A DNA stretch of 64,000 nucleotides from Owenweeksia sp. (GCA_002695025.1 NZNV01000013.1:41559-105558); one strand, 5' to 3'. Positions 25,756 to 34,746 are shown, counted from the stretch's first letter. The notes: generated from the letters alone by a model not told the origin. A program made the numbers and translations.

Positions 25756-26655
25756 TCAGCTGTATAGTTGCCCTACCCCAAAAAGGAGGGTAAACAACAA
25801 GGTAGTTAACGCCAGCATCTTCAATAAAGGTTCAAAATCCTTGGGATCATTGGCTTTAACGGCCCTGTAAAGGTTGAGCAGTATCAACGGAATGCACAGA
25901 AAATAGAGGTTCCGCCAGAAACCACCAGGCGTAATGGCATTATAAATAAATGCAAGGTCCATTGCCAGGATCAACAGTGCACCATGGTAATACTTGGCTC
26001 CCTGTAAACCCATCATTACCGCAAGGGTACGTTTGCCATTCTTCCGATCCTCTTCAATATCGCGCATGTTGTTCAGGTTGAGAACGCCCATGGCCAAAAA
26101 ACCCACCGCAGTAGCAGGTAAAAACACCTCCCAGTTCAGGAAATTGGTTTGCAGGAAATACGAACCTACCACCCCCACATAGCCGAAGAAAATAAGTACG
26201 GAGATATCCCCCAGGCCTTTATAGCCATAGGCCCTGCGCCCCATGGTGTAGGTAATAGCAGCCACAATGGCCAGTATGCCCAGGCCCACAAAAGTAAGGG
26301 TGACCATCAGCGGTAGGTTGTGGGTAGCTATAATGCTAAGCCAGGTGCCAAACAGGAAAGAAAGTACCGCAAAAACGATCACAGCATTCCGCATCTGGCC
26401 GGAAGTGATCCACCCACTGGCCACCGCTCTCTGTTCTCCGGTACGGTTGGCATCTGATCCTTTAACACCATCTCCATAATCATTGGCGTAATTGCTAAGC
26501 ACCTGGTAACAAAGAGTGGTGATAAGGCTAAGTACAAAAATCAAGGTATTGTAATGACCGTTGGAAGCTGCCAGGCAGGTACCTAAAATGATGCTGGAAA
26601 AAGCCAGTGGAAGGGTTCTGAGGCGGGCAGCAGCTATCCATGGTTTAAGTTTCAT
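25756..26655 (-). CDS. menA: 1,4-dihydroxy-2-naphthoate polyprenyltransferase MenA
   Basis: The 299-residue UbiA-superfamily membrane protein has about eight or nine helices. It has the Asp-rich prenyl-diphosphate site NDYGDGVKGSDANRTGEQRA (about 57-76) and the second conserved loop LNNMRDIEEDRKNGKRTLAV (about 194-213). MenA attaches the isoprenoid tail to DHNA in the inner membrane, making demethylmenaquinone. It lies between the PH-domain genes and menC on the minus strand, with gaps of 44 and 62 bp, consistent with one operon. Confidence 0.92.
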   Translation of the reverse strand: MKLKPWIAAARLRTLPLAFSSIILGTCLAASNGHYNTLIFVLSLITTLCYQVLSNYANDYGDGVKGSDANRTGEQRAVASGWITSGQMRNAVIVFAVLSFLFGTWLSIIATHNLPLMVTLTFVGLGILAIVAAITYTMGRRAYGYKGLGDISVLIFFGYVGVVGSYFLQTNFLNWEVFLPATAVGFLAMGVLNLNNMRDIEEDRKNGKRTLAVMMGLQGAKYYHGALLILAMDLAFIYNAITPGGFWRNLYFLCIPLILLNLYRAVKANDPKDFEPLLKMLALTTLLFTLLFGVGQLYS

Positions 26656-26699
26656 ACCGAGATTTTATGGCGCGAAGATAAAGTTCCCTTTTTTATGAC

Positions 26700-28193
26700 C
26701 TACATCCAATCCTGGCGGGTACTTTCAATGCGGTACAGCACATAATTATAAACCTCCCGGGCTTCCTGCTCATTCATCTGCAACATCCTCAAACGCCCGG
26801 CTGCGGTATACAGGTTCAGATGGACCAGCTTCCTTCGCTTTTGGAAAATATTCTGGCTGATCTGTACATTCTGGATCTTGAAGTATTTCAAGGCGGCCGT
26901 TTCCGGGAACAACCAGCCCCTGGAAAGTAGTATCATTTCTCTATTACAGCTCAGCTTAACGGTGGGTTGAAAACGGTAGGAAAAATAAATCCCGGAAATC
27001 AGCCAAAGCACGGCTAAACTCCAGAATACCGGAGCAAAAAAGCCTGCTCCTGCCAGCATAAGTGCCGGTAATAAAGCAAACAACATACTGTATTGGAGAA
27101 TGAGAAAAGGCGAAGCTTTGTAGTCCACCAACTCCGACTGTTTCAACTCAGGATAGAAATAATCCTGTACCACTTCCAGTTGTTCCTGGCGCACTCCGGG
27201 CACTTTCAGCGATTGCTTATCCGTAGCCTCCTTACTTCCTGCCTGTTTGACCACCACTGTCTTTAAACCTACCAGCTTACGTAAAGGGTTGCTTGCCCAC
27301 TTGATGTACTGGATCTTATTAAGAGGGATCTGATACTCCACACGTTTCAACAATCCTGAAACCAGCTGGGCACCTCTTTTATCTATAAAAAAACGTAGCC
27401 CGTAATACCGCAAGAAGGTTTGAATAAGGGAAAGCCCTACGGCAATCACAAAAAAGGCCGCAATGGCAAAAGGCAGGAGTTGCAACCAGCGGTGCGCCAC
27501 AAAATTTTTCTGGGATTCCAGATAAGGTTCAAAATCCTGCAGGTATTCTTCAAACTGCCATATATAACCGAATACCACGGCAAACAGTACAAAACCGCTA
27601 CGCAGATGGTTTTCCGTAATGCCCACCCGCAGCACATCTGAAACACTGAGTTGCACCAGGGGTATGGCTTCTCCTCCCACCTGCAGGTCTCCGTCTTCCG
27701 TATACACTTCTTCCTCTTCGCCCCGGCTTTCATTCTTCATCCGCATCAGGAACTCCTGTACCTTGCGGGCGTAGCTGCGTTCCAGCGCTGCAATTTCCAT
27801 TTCCTTAACCGCTGAACCGGCCGTATCTATTTTAAGGGCTACCACGTTCAGCATACGCTGTACAATATTCTGGTTGATATGCACCGATTGGATGCGATCA
27901 AAGGGCACGGTGATCTTATCCCGGCTGATCACCCCTTTTTCAATGATCAGCTGATTACCTCGCACATAAAAGTAGAACTTACGGTATTGCAATACAGACA
28001 GTACAATAAAGCCGGCCAGTAATAGTACGAGGGTTATTTTAAGCCAGTTGGAGGAGGGATCGATCCTGAAACCGTACTGTACAAAGAACAGTGAAACGAA
28101 AATGTTGACCCCCACCCGCAGGTTCTTGAAGAAAAGCACCACTACCCCTACGGGCGATTGACGCTTGGGCTGCGTGAGGTCCAGCTTACTCAT
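26700..28193 (-). CDS. membrane protein with repeated bacterial PH (bPH2, YdbT-like) domains
   Basis: The 497-residue protein has pairs of membrane helices (about 38-65, 205-255 and 370-400). They alternate with three bPH2-type domains, each with the pattern KGVISRDKITVPFDRIQSVHINQNIVQR or its later variants (IPLNKIQYIKWASNPLRK; LKYFKIQNVQISQNIFQKR). This is the YdbT layout. It overlaps the single-PH gene upstream by 8 bp; in Bacillus, the YdbS/YdbT pair with this pattern gives resistance to some antimicrobials. The function here is unknown. Its place inside the menaquinone operon may be for co-expression of membrane proteins. Confidence 0.78.
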   Translation of the reverse strand: MSKLDLTQPKRQSPVGVVVLFFKNLRVGVNIFVSLFFVQYGFRIDPSSNWLKITLVLLLAGFIVLSVLQYRKFYFYVRGNQLIIEKGVISRDKITVPFDRIQSVHINQNIVQRMLNVVALKIDTAGSAVKEMEIAALERSYARKVQEFLMRMKNESRGEEEEVYTEDGDLQVGGEAIPLVQLSVSDVLRVGITENHLRSGFVLFAVVFGYIWQFEEYLQDFEPYLESQKNFVAHRWLQLLPFAIAAFFVIAVGLSLIQTFLRYYGLRFFIDKRGAQLVSGLLKRVEYQIPLNKIQYIKWASNPLRKLVGLKTVVVKQAGSKEATDKQSLKVPGVRQEQLEVVQDYFYPELKQSELVDYKASPFLILQYSMLFALLPALMLAGAGFFAPVFWSLAVLWLISGIYFSYRFQPTVKLSCNREMILLSRGWLFPETAALKYFKIQNVQISQNIFQKRRKLVHLNLYTAAGRLRMLQMNEQEAREVYNYVLYRIESTRQDWM

Positions 28194-28689
28194 ACTGGGC
28201 GCTCAGTCGGGTAATATGGTCACGTAAGCGGTGAGCGGCTTCCTTCTTCAGTCCTCCAATACTAAGATCACTGGTAGAGCCTCCTGCCGTATATATTTTT
28301 ACAGAAGCCAGGTCAAAAAGCCGGCCCAGCGGCCCCTGGCTTACCTCGCAATGCTGAAGACGGTTCAGGGGAATACTGGTCATGGTAAAAAACAGTAACC
28401 CACTTTTATAGCTGATGTCATTCTCCCGCAGGGCATACCCCTTAATACGGAAACCTCGTAACTCCACAAAAAGCACCCCAAGCAACAGCACCAACCAGGG
28501 CAGCAAAAGCTTCCAGAGGGCTACACCTCCCGTAAGACTAATCACCACCAATACACCGGCCGCGATAAGAAAAAACAAGCCCCAGGCAGTAAGGCGCATC
28601 CACAGGTAATCGGATTCCAGCTTCTGGAACTCCACCTTTTCTATCTCCGGTAATTCTCCCGGGTTGATCTGTACATTTTCAAATAGCAT
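28186..28689 (-). CDS. membrane protein with single bPH2 domain (YdbS-like)
   Basis: The 167-residue protein has two adjacent membrane helices (about 33-75) and a bPH2 domain (about 85-160). The domain carries RENDISYKSGLLFFTMTSIPLNRLQHCEV and then SVKIYTAGGSTSDLSIGGL. This is the YdbS organisation. Its ATG overlaps the menD stop by one base (TGATG), and its 3' end overlaps the YdbT-like gene by 8 bp, so translation of all three is coupled. The function is not established for this phylum. Confidence 0.78.
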   Translation of the reverse strand: MLFENVQINPGELPEIEKVEFQKLESDYLWMRLTAWGLFFLIAAGVLVVISLTGGVALWKLLLPWLVLLLGVLFVELRGFRIKGYALRENDISYKSGLLFFTMTSIPLNRLQHCEVSQGPLGRLFDLASVKIYTAGGSTSDLSIGGLKKEAAHRLRDHITRLSAQYE

Positions 28690-30371
28690 CAGCCTTTCTT
28701 TAGAGACTTGAAAAAATCCTTCAATATGCCCGGGCTTTCCAGCCTTGGGGTCATAACCTCTAATATACGCGGCCCGGAAGCATTCTCAAAGAAGGCGGGA
28801 AGAGCTTTTAGCAATTCTTTTTCATCGGTGGTCTTTTGATAATCCACACCATAAGTTTCAGCAATGCCTTTACCTTGCAGGGTGTGAACGGTTTCCTGGT
28901 ACCGCTCCAGGCTGTCCTGCCCGGCCGGGCCTTCAATAATGCGGAAGATATTACCGCCCTGGTTATTGATGATGATCACCCGCAGGTTGGCCGGCAAACG
29001 ATCGTTCCACAAAGCGTTGGAATCGTACAAAAAGGCCACATCACCCGTTACTAAGGTCACCATAGCGTGGGTGGTGAGCGCATGACCGATGGCCGTAGAG
29101 GTACAGCCATCAATACCGCTGGTACCGCGGTTGGCATAATGCTCTATACCCTTGTTGTGATCAAATAACTGAGCATAGCGTATGGAGGCACTGTTGGCAC
29201 AATGAAGAATACTTTTGGGAGGAAGGTTTTGCAGAATATGGTCAAATACCTTGAAATCGGAATACGCCACTTTTTGTGAATACTGCTGCTGCCCCTCGCT
29301 CTTTTTACGGTCTACCTGCAGCCATTTGTCGGGGTAAGCACTCTCTCTGCTTGTCACAAAGCCTTCCATCTGATCAAAGAAGTTATCCGTTTGAACAGGG
29401 ATAAGGGTTTGCAAACTCATGAACGGATCCTTTACTTCTCCGGCTTCATCTACATGCCAGTGGTAACGTGGCGGGTGCTCTTTCAGGAACTTTTTCACCA
29501 TTTTACTGACTACCTCTCCACCAATGGTGATGAGAAGATCCGGAGCCAGGTCCTTGCGATCTTCCTCAGAAATGGTGTTGATCATACGGTCTATACTGCC
29601 AATGGCATTCGGAATATCCAGGTTACTAACCGTTTCGGATAATACCAGGAAAGGGCTTTTTTGATGTAAGTTCTCCAGGGCCTCCTGCAGCCATTTATCG
29701 GGGGGCATTTGCCCGGCCAGGACCATCACTTTCGCACTGCTATCCCATATTTCGGCTAAGCCGTTCATATAATCTTCGTCCAGTAAAAGCTCCGGTTTCA
29801 GTTTCTGGATCAGGTGGATATCTTCTTCGGGCTCATCGATCAAATCATACAGCGGCTCATCAAAAGGCACGTTGATATGTACTGGTCCGCGTTCGGACGC
29901 AATCATAGCTTCATTAATCAGGCGCTGGTTGTAGTGACGGGCCAGCGTATCCGAAGGGTCCCTCACCAAATTGGCCGAGAAAACAATATGCCGTCCATAT
30001 ACATTTTCCTGGCGAATGGTTTGTCCTACTCCCTGGTCCACCCACTCCAGCGGGCGGTCCGCTGTGATCACCACCAGGGGAAGACGCTGGTAATACGCTT
30101 CCACCACAGCCGGGTAAAAGTTAACTACCGCTGATCCAGAGCTGCAGATTACAGCCACCGGCTGCTTGCTACCGATGGTCATACCCAGCGCGGTAAAGGC
30201 TGCGGAGCGCTCATCAGGTGCAGAGACACAGTTGTAATCCGTATCTTCTGTAAACGCCAGGATCATAGGCGCATTGCGGCTACCCGGAGCTATGACCACA
30301 TCCCGGCACTGGTGTGCCTTTAATATTTTAGAGAGATATCGTGCGTTGGCCTTGGCCGAAGTTTTACTCAT
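28689..30371 (-). CDS. menD: 2-succinyl-5-enolpyruvyl-6-hydroxy-3-cyclohexene-1-carboxylate synthase MenD
   Basis: The 560-residue thiamine-diphosphate enzyme has normal MenD length. Landmarks are the N-terminal APGSRNAPMILAF and DERSAAFTALGMTIG (with the cofactor-activating Glu region), TADRPLEWVDQGVGQTI, and NRGTSGIDGCTSTAIGHAL. The C-terminal diphosphate and magnesium-binding motif includes VTGDVAFLYDSNAL and IIINNQGGNIFRII. MenD condenses isochorismate with 2-oxoglutarate, the first committed menaquinone step. Its start overlaps menF by 8 bp and its stop overlaps the first PH gene by 1 bp. Confidence 0.94.
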   Translation of the reverse strand: MSKTSAKANARYLSKILKAHQCRDVVIAPGSRNAPMILAFTEDTDYNCVSAPDERSAAFTALGMTIGSKQPVAVICSSGSAVVNFYPAVVEAYYQRLPLVVITADRPLEWVDQGVGQTIRQENVYGRHIVFSANLVRDPSDTLARHYNQRLINEAMIASERGPVHINVPFDEPLYDLIDEPEEDIHLIQKLKPELLLDEDYMNGLAEIWDSSAKVMVLAGQMPPDKWLQEALENLHQKSPFLVLSETVSNLDIPNAIGSIDRMINTISEEDRKDLAPDLLITIGGEVVSKMVKKFLKEHPPRYHWHVDEAGEVKDPFMSLQTLIPVQTDNFFDQMEGFVTSRESAYPDKWLQVDRKKSEGQQQYSQKVAYSDFKVFDHILQNLPPKSILHCANSASIRYAQLFDHNKGIEHYANRGTSGIDGCTSTAIGHALTTHAMVTLVTGDVAFLYDSNALWNDRLPANLRVIIINNQGGNIFRIIEGPAGQDSLERYQETVHTLQGKGIAETYGVDYQKTTDEKELLKALPAFFENASGPRILEVMTPRLESPGILKDFFKSLKKG

Positions 30372-31347
30372 GTGAGTCGTTAGATTGAATAACCCTTAAA
30401 AGGGTTTGCAATTTGGCTTCCGTTTCTTCCCATTCATCTGTAGGGTCCGAATCTGCTAATATACCACCCCCGGCATACAGCACAACCTCATCCTTATACA
30501 CCTGCATGCAGCGAAGGTTTACATAATAAGCAAAGGCATCAGGAGTCCTTAAGCCCAGGTAGCCACTGTAATAGCTGCGATCGTGTTTTTCATTCCTGCT
30601 GATAAAATCCAGGGCTGCCTGTTTGGGAAAACCTCCTACGGCCGGGGTGGGATGCAGCTCTTTCAATAGATCATCAACTTCCAATTCACCGGAATACCGT
30701 GCAGTGATCCGGTTCACAAAATGAACCAGCTCACCGGCCACCAACTGATCCCGTTCGTGGATCTGTACCTCTGACACTCCTTTTTGATCTTTCAGGATAC
30801 CGGATACGTAGCGGGTAACTATAGCCTGTTCCTCTTCCTCCTTCGGCTCAAAGGTATGCTCCTGCCCTTTCCTGCGGGTACCGGCCAGGCTCATGCTTTG
30901 CAGTTCACCCGCCTGTCCGGAGATCAACAGCTCCGGGGTGGCTCCCATCCACACCCCGCATTCAGGGTGCTGGAAAAGGTATACACAGGCATTCGGATAC
31001 CGTTGCCGTAAAGCGTGAAACCACTCCAACGGGCGGCTTTCCTTTAACTTAAAAGATTGCGAACGTGATATAACCACCTTACCCCATCCTTCGACAGCAA
31101 TGTGCTGACGGGTCTTTTCAATTAGCTGCTCATACTCCTTCCGGGTGTAATTGCCTTGCTTTCCAGTGGCCTCAGCAGGATTGATTAAGGGTTCGGATTG
31201 CGTTTCTTTTAAAGAAAGGCGGAGGCTGCGGCTCTCCTTCATAAAAGGCACCATATCAAAAAGCACATTTCCGACATCGTTTCCGGAAGGTTGGAAAATT
31301 TTAAAATCAGAAGCGCCCGGAGCACTGAAATATAAAACGGTCTCCAA
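30364..31347 (-). CDS. menF: isochorismate synthase MenF (short form)
   Basis: The 327-residue protein is a chorismate-binding enzyme. It contains KVVISRSQ (general base Lys region), GVWMGATPELLI, SMSLAGTRRKG, and near the C-terminus ELHPTPAVGGFPKQAALDFI and YSGYLG. MenF isomerises chorismate to isochorismate. It is about 70-100 residues shorter at the N-terminus than the E. coli enzyme; the whole catalytic core is present. The start appears to be TTG at 31347, three nt after the menI stop. The gene overlaps menD by 8 bp. Confidence 0.88.
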   Translation of the reverse strand: METVLYFSAPGASDFKIFQPSGNDVGNVLFDMVPFMKESRSLRLSLKETQSEPLINPAEATGKQGNYTRKEYEQLIEKTRQHIAVEGWGKVVISRSQSFKLKESRPLEWFHALRQRYPNACVYLFQHPECGVWMGATPELLISGQAGELQSMSLAGTRRKGQEHTFEPKEEEEQAIVTRYVSGILKDQKGVSEVQIHERDQLVAGELVHFVNRITARYSGELEVDDLLKELHPTPAVGGFPKQAALDFISRNEKHDRSYYSGYLGLRTPDAFAYYVNLRCMQVYKDEVVLYAGGGILADSDPTDEWEETEAKLQTLLRVIQSNDSHE

Positions 31348-31350
31348 AGC

Positions 31351-31776
31351 TTACTTTTTAAGCGGTACGATCATGTTGGTCAATTTGCAATGCGAGATGA
31401 GCTTACCTTCTTCGTCTTCAATACGGATCTCCCAAAGATGGGTACTCCGACCTTTATGCAGAATAGTGGCGGTAGCAGTTACCGTGCCTTCCTTTTTGCT
31501 GCGAATGTGGTTACAGCTGATCTCTATCCCCAGCACTGCGTATTTTTCCGGTGGGGCATATAAACTACTGGAAGCACTCCCCAGGCTTTCAGCAAGAGCA
31601 GCCGAGGCTCCTCCGTGCAATAGACCCATGGGTTGGTGTACGCGGGGGTTAACCGGCATGGTCGCCTTCACCCAGCCTTCTTCAGGGTCTACATCCACAT
31701 ACTGTATTTCCAGGGTTTCCATGAGAGTGCCCGGAACTACAGCATTCAACTGCTCCAGAATTTCCTTCTTGTTCAT
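31351..31776 (-). CDS. menI: hotdog-fold thioesterase, probable DHNA-CoA thioesterase MenI
   Basis: The 141-residue protein is a PaaI/YdiI-type hotdog thioesterase, with the motif HQPMGLLHGGASAALAESLGS (about 46-66), where the HGG and following Glu form the active site. By family it hydrolyses aryl-CoA thioesters. Being immediately upstream of menF and menD makes 1,4-dihydroxy-2-naphthoyl-CoA the likely substrate, the step between MenB and MenA. The assignment to that step rests on context; PaaI-type enzymes with other substrates look similar. Confidence 0.8.
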   Translation of the reverse strand: MNKKEILEQLNAVVPGTLMETLEIQYVDVDPEEGWVKATMPVNPRVHQPMGLLHGGASAALAESLGSASSSLYAPPEKYAVLGIEISCNHIRSKKEGTVTATATILHKGRSTHLWEIRIEDEEGKLISHCKLTNMIVPLKK

Positions 31777-31834
31777 ATCAAAAGATTAAGCCCGCAAAGG
31801 TAGGGTATGCAGAGAAGTATAGCTGCCGAAAGGC

Positions 31835-31945
31835 TTAAATGATAAAAACGAAAACATCGCGCAACAGATACCAGCACAGGCTGAGGATGATCACCTTCAG
31901 CACTATGAGGAAAAATACCCGAATGGCTTGCTCGCGCTGTGACAT
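31835..31945 (-). CDS. predicted 36-residue single-helix membrane protein at head of men operon
   Basis: An ATG at 31945 opens a 36-codon frame ending at TAA (31837-31835). The product begins MSQREQAIRVFFLIVL. A charged start is followed by a hydrophobic stretch (about 10-26), and the chain ends in a hydrophobic VFVFII. It lies 58 bp upstream of menI and 19 nt downstream of a TAGATTTG promoter box, in an otherwise empty 380-bp gap. I know of no family. The frame is short enough to be chance, but its composition, position and promoter argue for a small membrane protein or a translated leader. Confidence 0.45.
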   Translation of the reverse strand: MSQREQAIRVFFLIVLKVIILSLCWYLLRDVFVFII

Positions 31946-31964
31946 GATTGGGATTGACTGCCAA

Positions 31965-31972
31965 CAAATCTA
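31965..31972 (-). promoter_or_regulatory. candidate men operon promoter (-7 box TAGATTTG)
   Basis: On the minus strand TAGATTTG (31972-31965) fits TAnnTTTG exactly. It lies 19 nt before the 36-codon ORF and about 190 nt before menI. The -33 region is weak. It is the best promoter candidate for the minus-strand men operon. Confidence 0.5.
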
Positions 31973-32112
31973 AATGATAAACTGCAGTGATGAGGGAAAT
32001 TTTGGGGTAAAAGGTTCATTTTAAAAGTTCAATGAATAGTAAGAGGTCCATCTTTTCTTGATAATGCCCTATAAACCGAGCTTTTACACGGGCTTTACGC
32101 TTCTCTTTTTAC

Positions 32113-32120
32113 TATCTTTG
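32113..32120 (+). promoter_or_regulatory. candidate thrS operon promoter (-7 box TATCTTTG)
   Basis: TATCTTTG fits TAnnTTTG exactly and lies 37 nt before the thrS ATG. The upstream DNA has TTTAC (32094-32098) but no perfect TTTG at 19-nt spacing. The 31973-32112 stretch between the divergent men and thrS promoters shows no other feature that I can support, and no T-box is evident. Confidence 0.5.
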
Positions 32121-32157
32121 CCGGCTTTAGTAAAAACGTTAAAAAACCACCGCTCCC

Positions 32158-34104
32158 ATGATCAGGATCACTTTGCCGGATGGCAGTGTAAAAGAGTTTC
32201 CCAGGGGCTCCAATGCCCTTGATGTAGCTATGAGCATTAGTGCCGGACTGGCACGCAATGTTTTATCTGCAACCTTTAACGGGGAAACGGTGGAAGCAAC
32301 GGAACCCCTGGAAGAGGACGGCAGCCTGGTATTGCACACCTGGGATAGCTCTGAGGGCAAAAAGGCCTTTTGGCATAGCTCCGCCCACGTATTGGCGCAA
32401 ACCCTGGAACAAATGTATCCTGGCATCAAGCTAACCATTGGTCCTGCCATTGAAAACGGTTTTTATTACGATGTGGACCTGAACGGTGCTTCCATCGGTG
32501 AAGCTGATTTTCCGGCTATTGAGAAGAAAATGTTGGAAAACGCCCGCGCTAAATCTGATTTCAGGATGCGCGAGGTGAGCAAGGCCGATGCTTTGAAAAC
32601 CTACGAGGGTAACGAGTTCAAGACCGAATTGATACAGAACCTGCAGGACGGTGATATTACCTTCTGCGATCACGCAGAATTTACCGACTTGTGCCGGGGC
32701 GGACACATCCCCAATACCGGTTTTATCAAGGCGGTAAAGATCATGAACGTGGCCGGTGCCTACTGGCGTGGTGACGAGCATAAACCGCAACTTACCCGTA
32801 TTTACGGAATATCCTTCCCAAAAGCCTCCATGCTTACCGAGTACCTGGAAAAGCTGGAAGAAGCCAAAAAACGTGATCATCGTAAGCTGGGCAAGGAGCT
32901 GGAACTGTTCACTTTTTCCCAAAAGGTAGGCCAGGGATTACCCCTTTGGTTGCCTAAGGGAGCAGAGCTGCGTGAAAGGCTGGAGCAATTCCTGAAGAAG
33001 GCCCAACGCAAAGCTGGCTATGAACCGGTGATCAGCCCACATATTGGTAATAAAGAATTGTACGTAACCAGCGGTCACTATGCCAAATACGGCAAGGACA
33101 GCTTTCAGCCCATCCACACCCCGGAAGAGGGTGAGGAATACCTTCTGAAACCCATGAACTGCCCGCATCACTGCGAGATCTACAAGAGTCAGCCTCGTTC
33201 TTACCGGGACCTGCCTATTCGTTTCGCGGAGTTCGGCACCGTTTACCGTTACGAGCAAAGTGGTGAGTTGCACGGCCTAACCCGCGTGCGTGGGTTCACC
33301 CAGGATGACGCGCATTTGTTCTGTATGCCGGAACAATTGAAAGATGAGTTCAAGAAGGTAATAGACCTGGTACTGTACATCTTTAAAACCCTTGACTTTA
33401 AAGAATATACCGCCCAGATCTCCCTGCGCGACCAGGAAGACCGCAGCAAGTATATTGGCTCGGATGAGAACTGGGAAAAGGCCGAGCGAGCCATCATTGA
33501 AGCCGCTGAAGAAAAGCAACTGAACACCATTGTAGAATACGGTGAAGCGGCCTTTTACGGCCCCAAGCTGGACTTTATGGTGAAGGATGCCCTGGGCCGC
33601 CAATGGCAACTGGGAACCATACAGGTAGATTACAACCTGCCCGAGCGTTTTGAACTAGAGTACAAAGGTGCCGATAACGAAATGCACCGGCCGGTAATGA
33701 TTCACCGTGCACCCTTTGGAAGTATGGAACGCTTTGTAGCCGTACTCCTGGAACATTGTGGCGGAGATTTTCCATTATGGCTTACTCCTGATCAGGCCAT
33801 AGTTTTGCCGATCAGCGAAAAATATGCGGACTATGCGGACAAAGTTTCGTATTTGCTTAAAAATTACGACCTTCGCACGCTCGTTGACAACCGCAGCGAG
33901 AAAACCGGACGCAAAATACGGGATGCCGAACTGGCAAAGATCCCGTATATGCTTATTGTTGGCGAACAGGAAGAAGCGGCCGGGACTGTATCCGTGCGCA
34001 AACACGGGCAGGGGGACATAGGTGCTATGAGCATTGAGGACTTTGCCAAACTTGTGAATGATGAGGTACAGGATAAGATTGGAGCATTTGAAACAAAAGT
34101 TTAA
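32158..34104 (+). CDS. thrS: threonine--tRNA ligase ThrS
   Basis: The 648-residue enzyme has full bacterial length: a TGS domain (about 1-62) and an editing domain with the zinc-type [13 protein letters not shown] and [11 protein letters not shown] segments (about 63-225). The class II catalytic core (about 245-540) includes [11 protein letters not shown] (zinc Cys/His), motif 2 near [31 protein letters not shown] and motif 3 near [13 protein letters not shown]-terminal anticodon-binding domain ends the protein. ThrS charges tRNA-Thr and clears mischarged Ser. It heads the classical thrS-infC-rpmI-rplT operon. Confidence 0.96.
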   Translation: MIRITLPDGSVKEFPRGSNALDVAMSISAGLARNVLSATFNGETVEATEPLEEDGSLVLHTWDSSEGKKAFWHSSAHVLAQTLEQMYPGIKLTIGPAIENGFYYDVDLNGASIGEADFPAIEKKMLENARAKSDFRMREVSKADALKTYEGNEFKTELIQNLQDGDITFCDHAEFTDLCRGGHIPNTGFIKAVKIMNVAGAYWRGDEHKPQLTRIYGISFPKASMLTEYLEKLEEAKKRDHRKLGKELELFTFSQKVGQGLPLWLPKGAELRERLEQFLKKAQRKAGYEPVISPHIGNKELYVTSGHYAKYGKDSFQPIHTPEEGEEYLLKPMNCPHHCEIYKSQPRSYRDLPIRFAEFGTVYRYEQSGELHGLTRVRGFTQDDAHLFCMPEQLKDEFKKVIDLVLYIFKTLDFKEYTAQISLRDQEDRSKYIGSDENWEKAERAIIEAAEEKQLNTIVEYGEAAFYGPKLDFMVKDALGRQWQLGTIQVDYNLPERFELEYKGADNEMHRPVMIHRAPFGSMERFVAVLLEHCGGDFPLWLTPDQAIVLPISEKYADYADKVSYLLKNYDLRTLVDNRSEKTGRKIRDAELAKIPYMLIVGEQEEAAGTVSVRKHGQGDIGAMSIEDFAKLVNDEVQDKIGAFETKV

Positions 34105-34120
34105 TTAAAAACAGGAAACA

Positions 34121-34690
34121 CTGGCTAATAAATTTAACCGAGGAGGACGCAGGGGCTTTCAACCGAGAAAGCCGCAGGAAGACGCCCACGTAATCAACGA
34201 AAAGATAAAGTACCCTAAGGTACGCGTGGTGGGCGACAACATCGATGAACAGGGAGTTTATCCCACCAACAAGGCCCTTGAAATGGCGCGGGAACAGGAA
34301 ATGGACCTGGTTCTTATAGCTGATAAGGCCGACCCTCCGGTGGTAAAGATCGTGGACTATAAAAAGTTCCTGTACGACCAGAAGAAGAAACAAAAGGAAA
34401 TAGCGCAGAAGGCGCAGAAAACCGTGGTTAAGGAAATCCGTTTCGGACCCAATACCGATGACCACGATTACGATTTTAAAAAGAGGAACGCTGAAAAGTT
34501 CCTTGACGAGGGAGCCAAGCTAAAGGCCTATGTATTCTTTAAAGGACGCTCCATCGTATTTAAAGACAAAGGTGAGATACTGTTGTTGCGATTGGCGCAG
34601 GACCTCGAAGAAGTGGGTAAGGTAGAGAGTATGCCCAAACTGGAAGGAAAGCGCATGATCATGATGATGGCACCTAAAAAGAGTAAATAG
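34121..34690 (+). CDS. infC: translation initiation factor IF-3, apparently initiated at CTG
   Basis: IF-3 binds the 30S subunit, keeps the subunits apart and rejects non-canonical initiation codons. The conserved N-domain begins at INEKIKYPKVRVVGDNI, upstream of the first GTG in frame (34226). Reading back, an in-frame stop lies at 34106-34108, and the only plausible start between is CTG at 34121, which gives a good Bacteroidota N-terminus, MANKFNRGGRRGFQPRKP. AGGA lies six nt upstream. The result is 189 residues, with the C-domain ending at MMMAPKKSK. A CTG start would fit IF-3 autoregulation by start-codon discrimination, known for AUU in E. coli. It begins 17 nt after thrS. Confidence 0.88.
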   Translation: MANKFNRGGRRGFQPRKPQEDAHVINEKIKYPKVRVVGDNIDEQGVYPTNKALEMAREQEMDLVLIADKADPPVVKIVDYKKFLYDQKKKQKEIAQKAQKTVVKEIRFGPNTDDHDYDFKKRNAEKFLDEGAKLKAYVFFKGRSIVFKDKGEILLLRLAQDLEEVGKVESMPKLEGKRMIMMMAPKKSK

Positions 34691-34746
34691 ATGTAGCATT
34701 GAGAGCTTAGACTTGAGAAGAATCTAAAAGTCTTATATCTCACATC
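34690..34746 (+). promoter_or_regulatory. possible structured mRNA element between infC and rpmI
   Basis: The arms GATGT...GAGA...AGACTT (from 34690) pair with AAGTCT...TCTC-ACATC (to 34746), giving an imperfect long hairpin just after the infC stop. It is followed by an A-run, not a T-run, so it is not a terminator. In other bacteria ribosomal protein L20 represses translation by binding structured RNA near rpmI, so a similar role is conceivable. This is inference from position and base-pairing seen by eye. Confidence 0.3.

Noticed and set aside
31773..31967. 64-codon minus-strand frame before menI
   Set aside because: It overlaps the more convincing 36-codon membrane ORF in another frame, runs to the menI start and has poor composition, no promoter spacing and no domain.
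32000..32157. T-box or threonine-responsive leader before thrS
   Set aside because: No T-box sequence, specifier loop or terminator/antiterminator pair is visible, and the leader after the promoter box is only about 37 nt.
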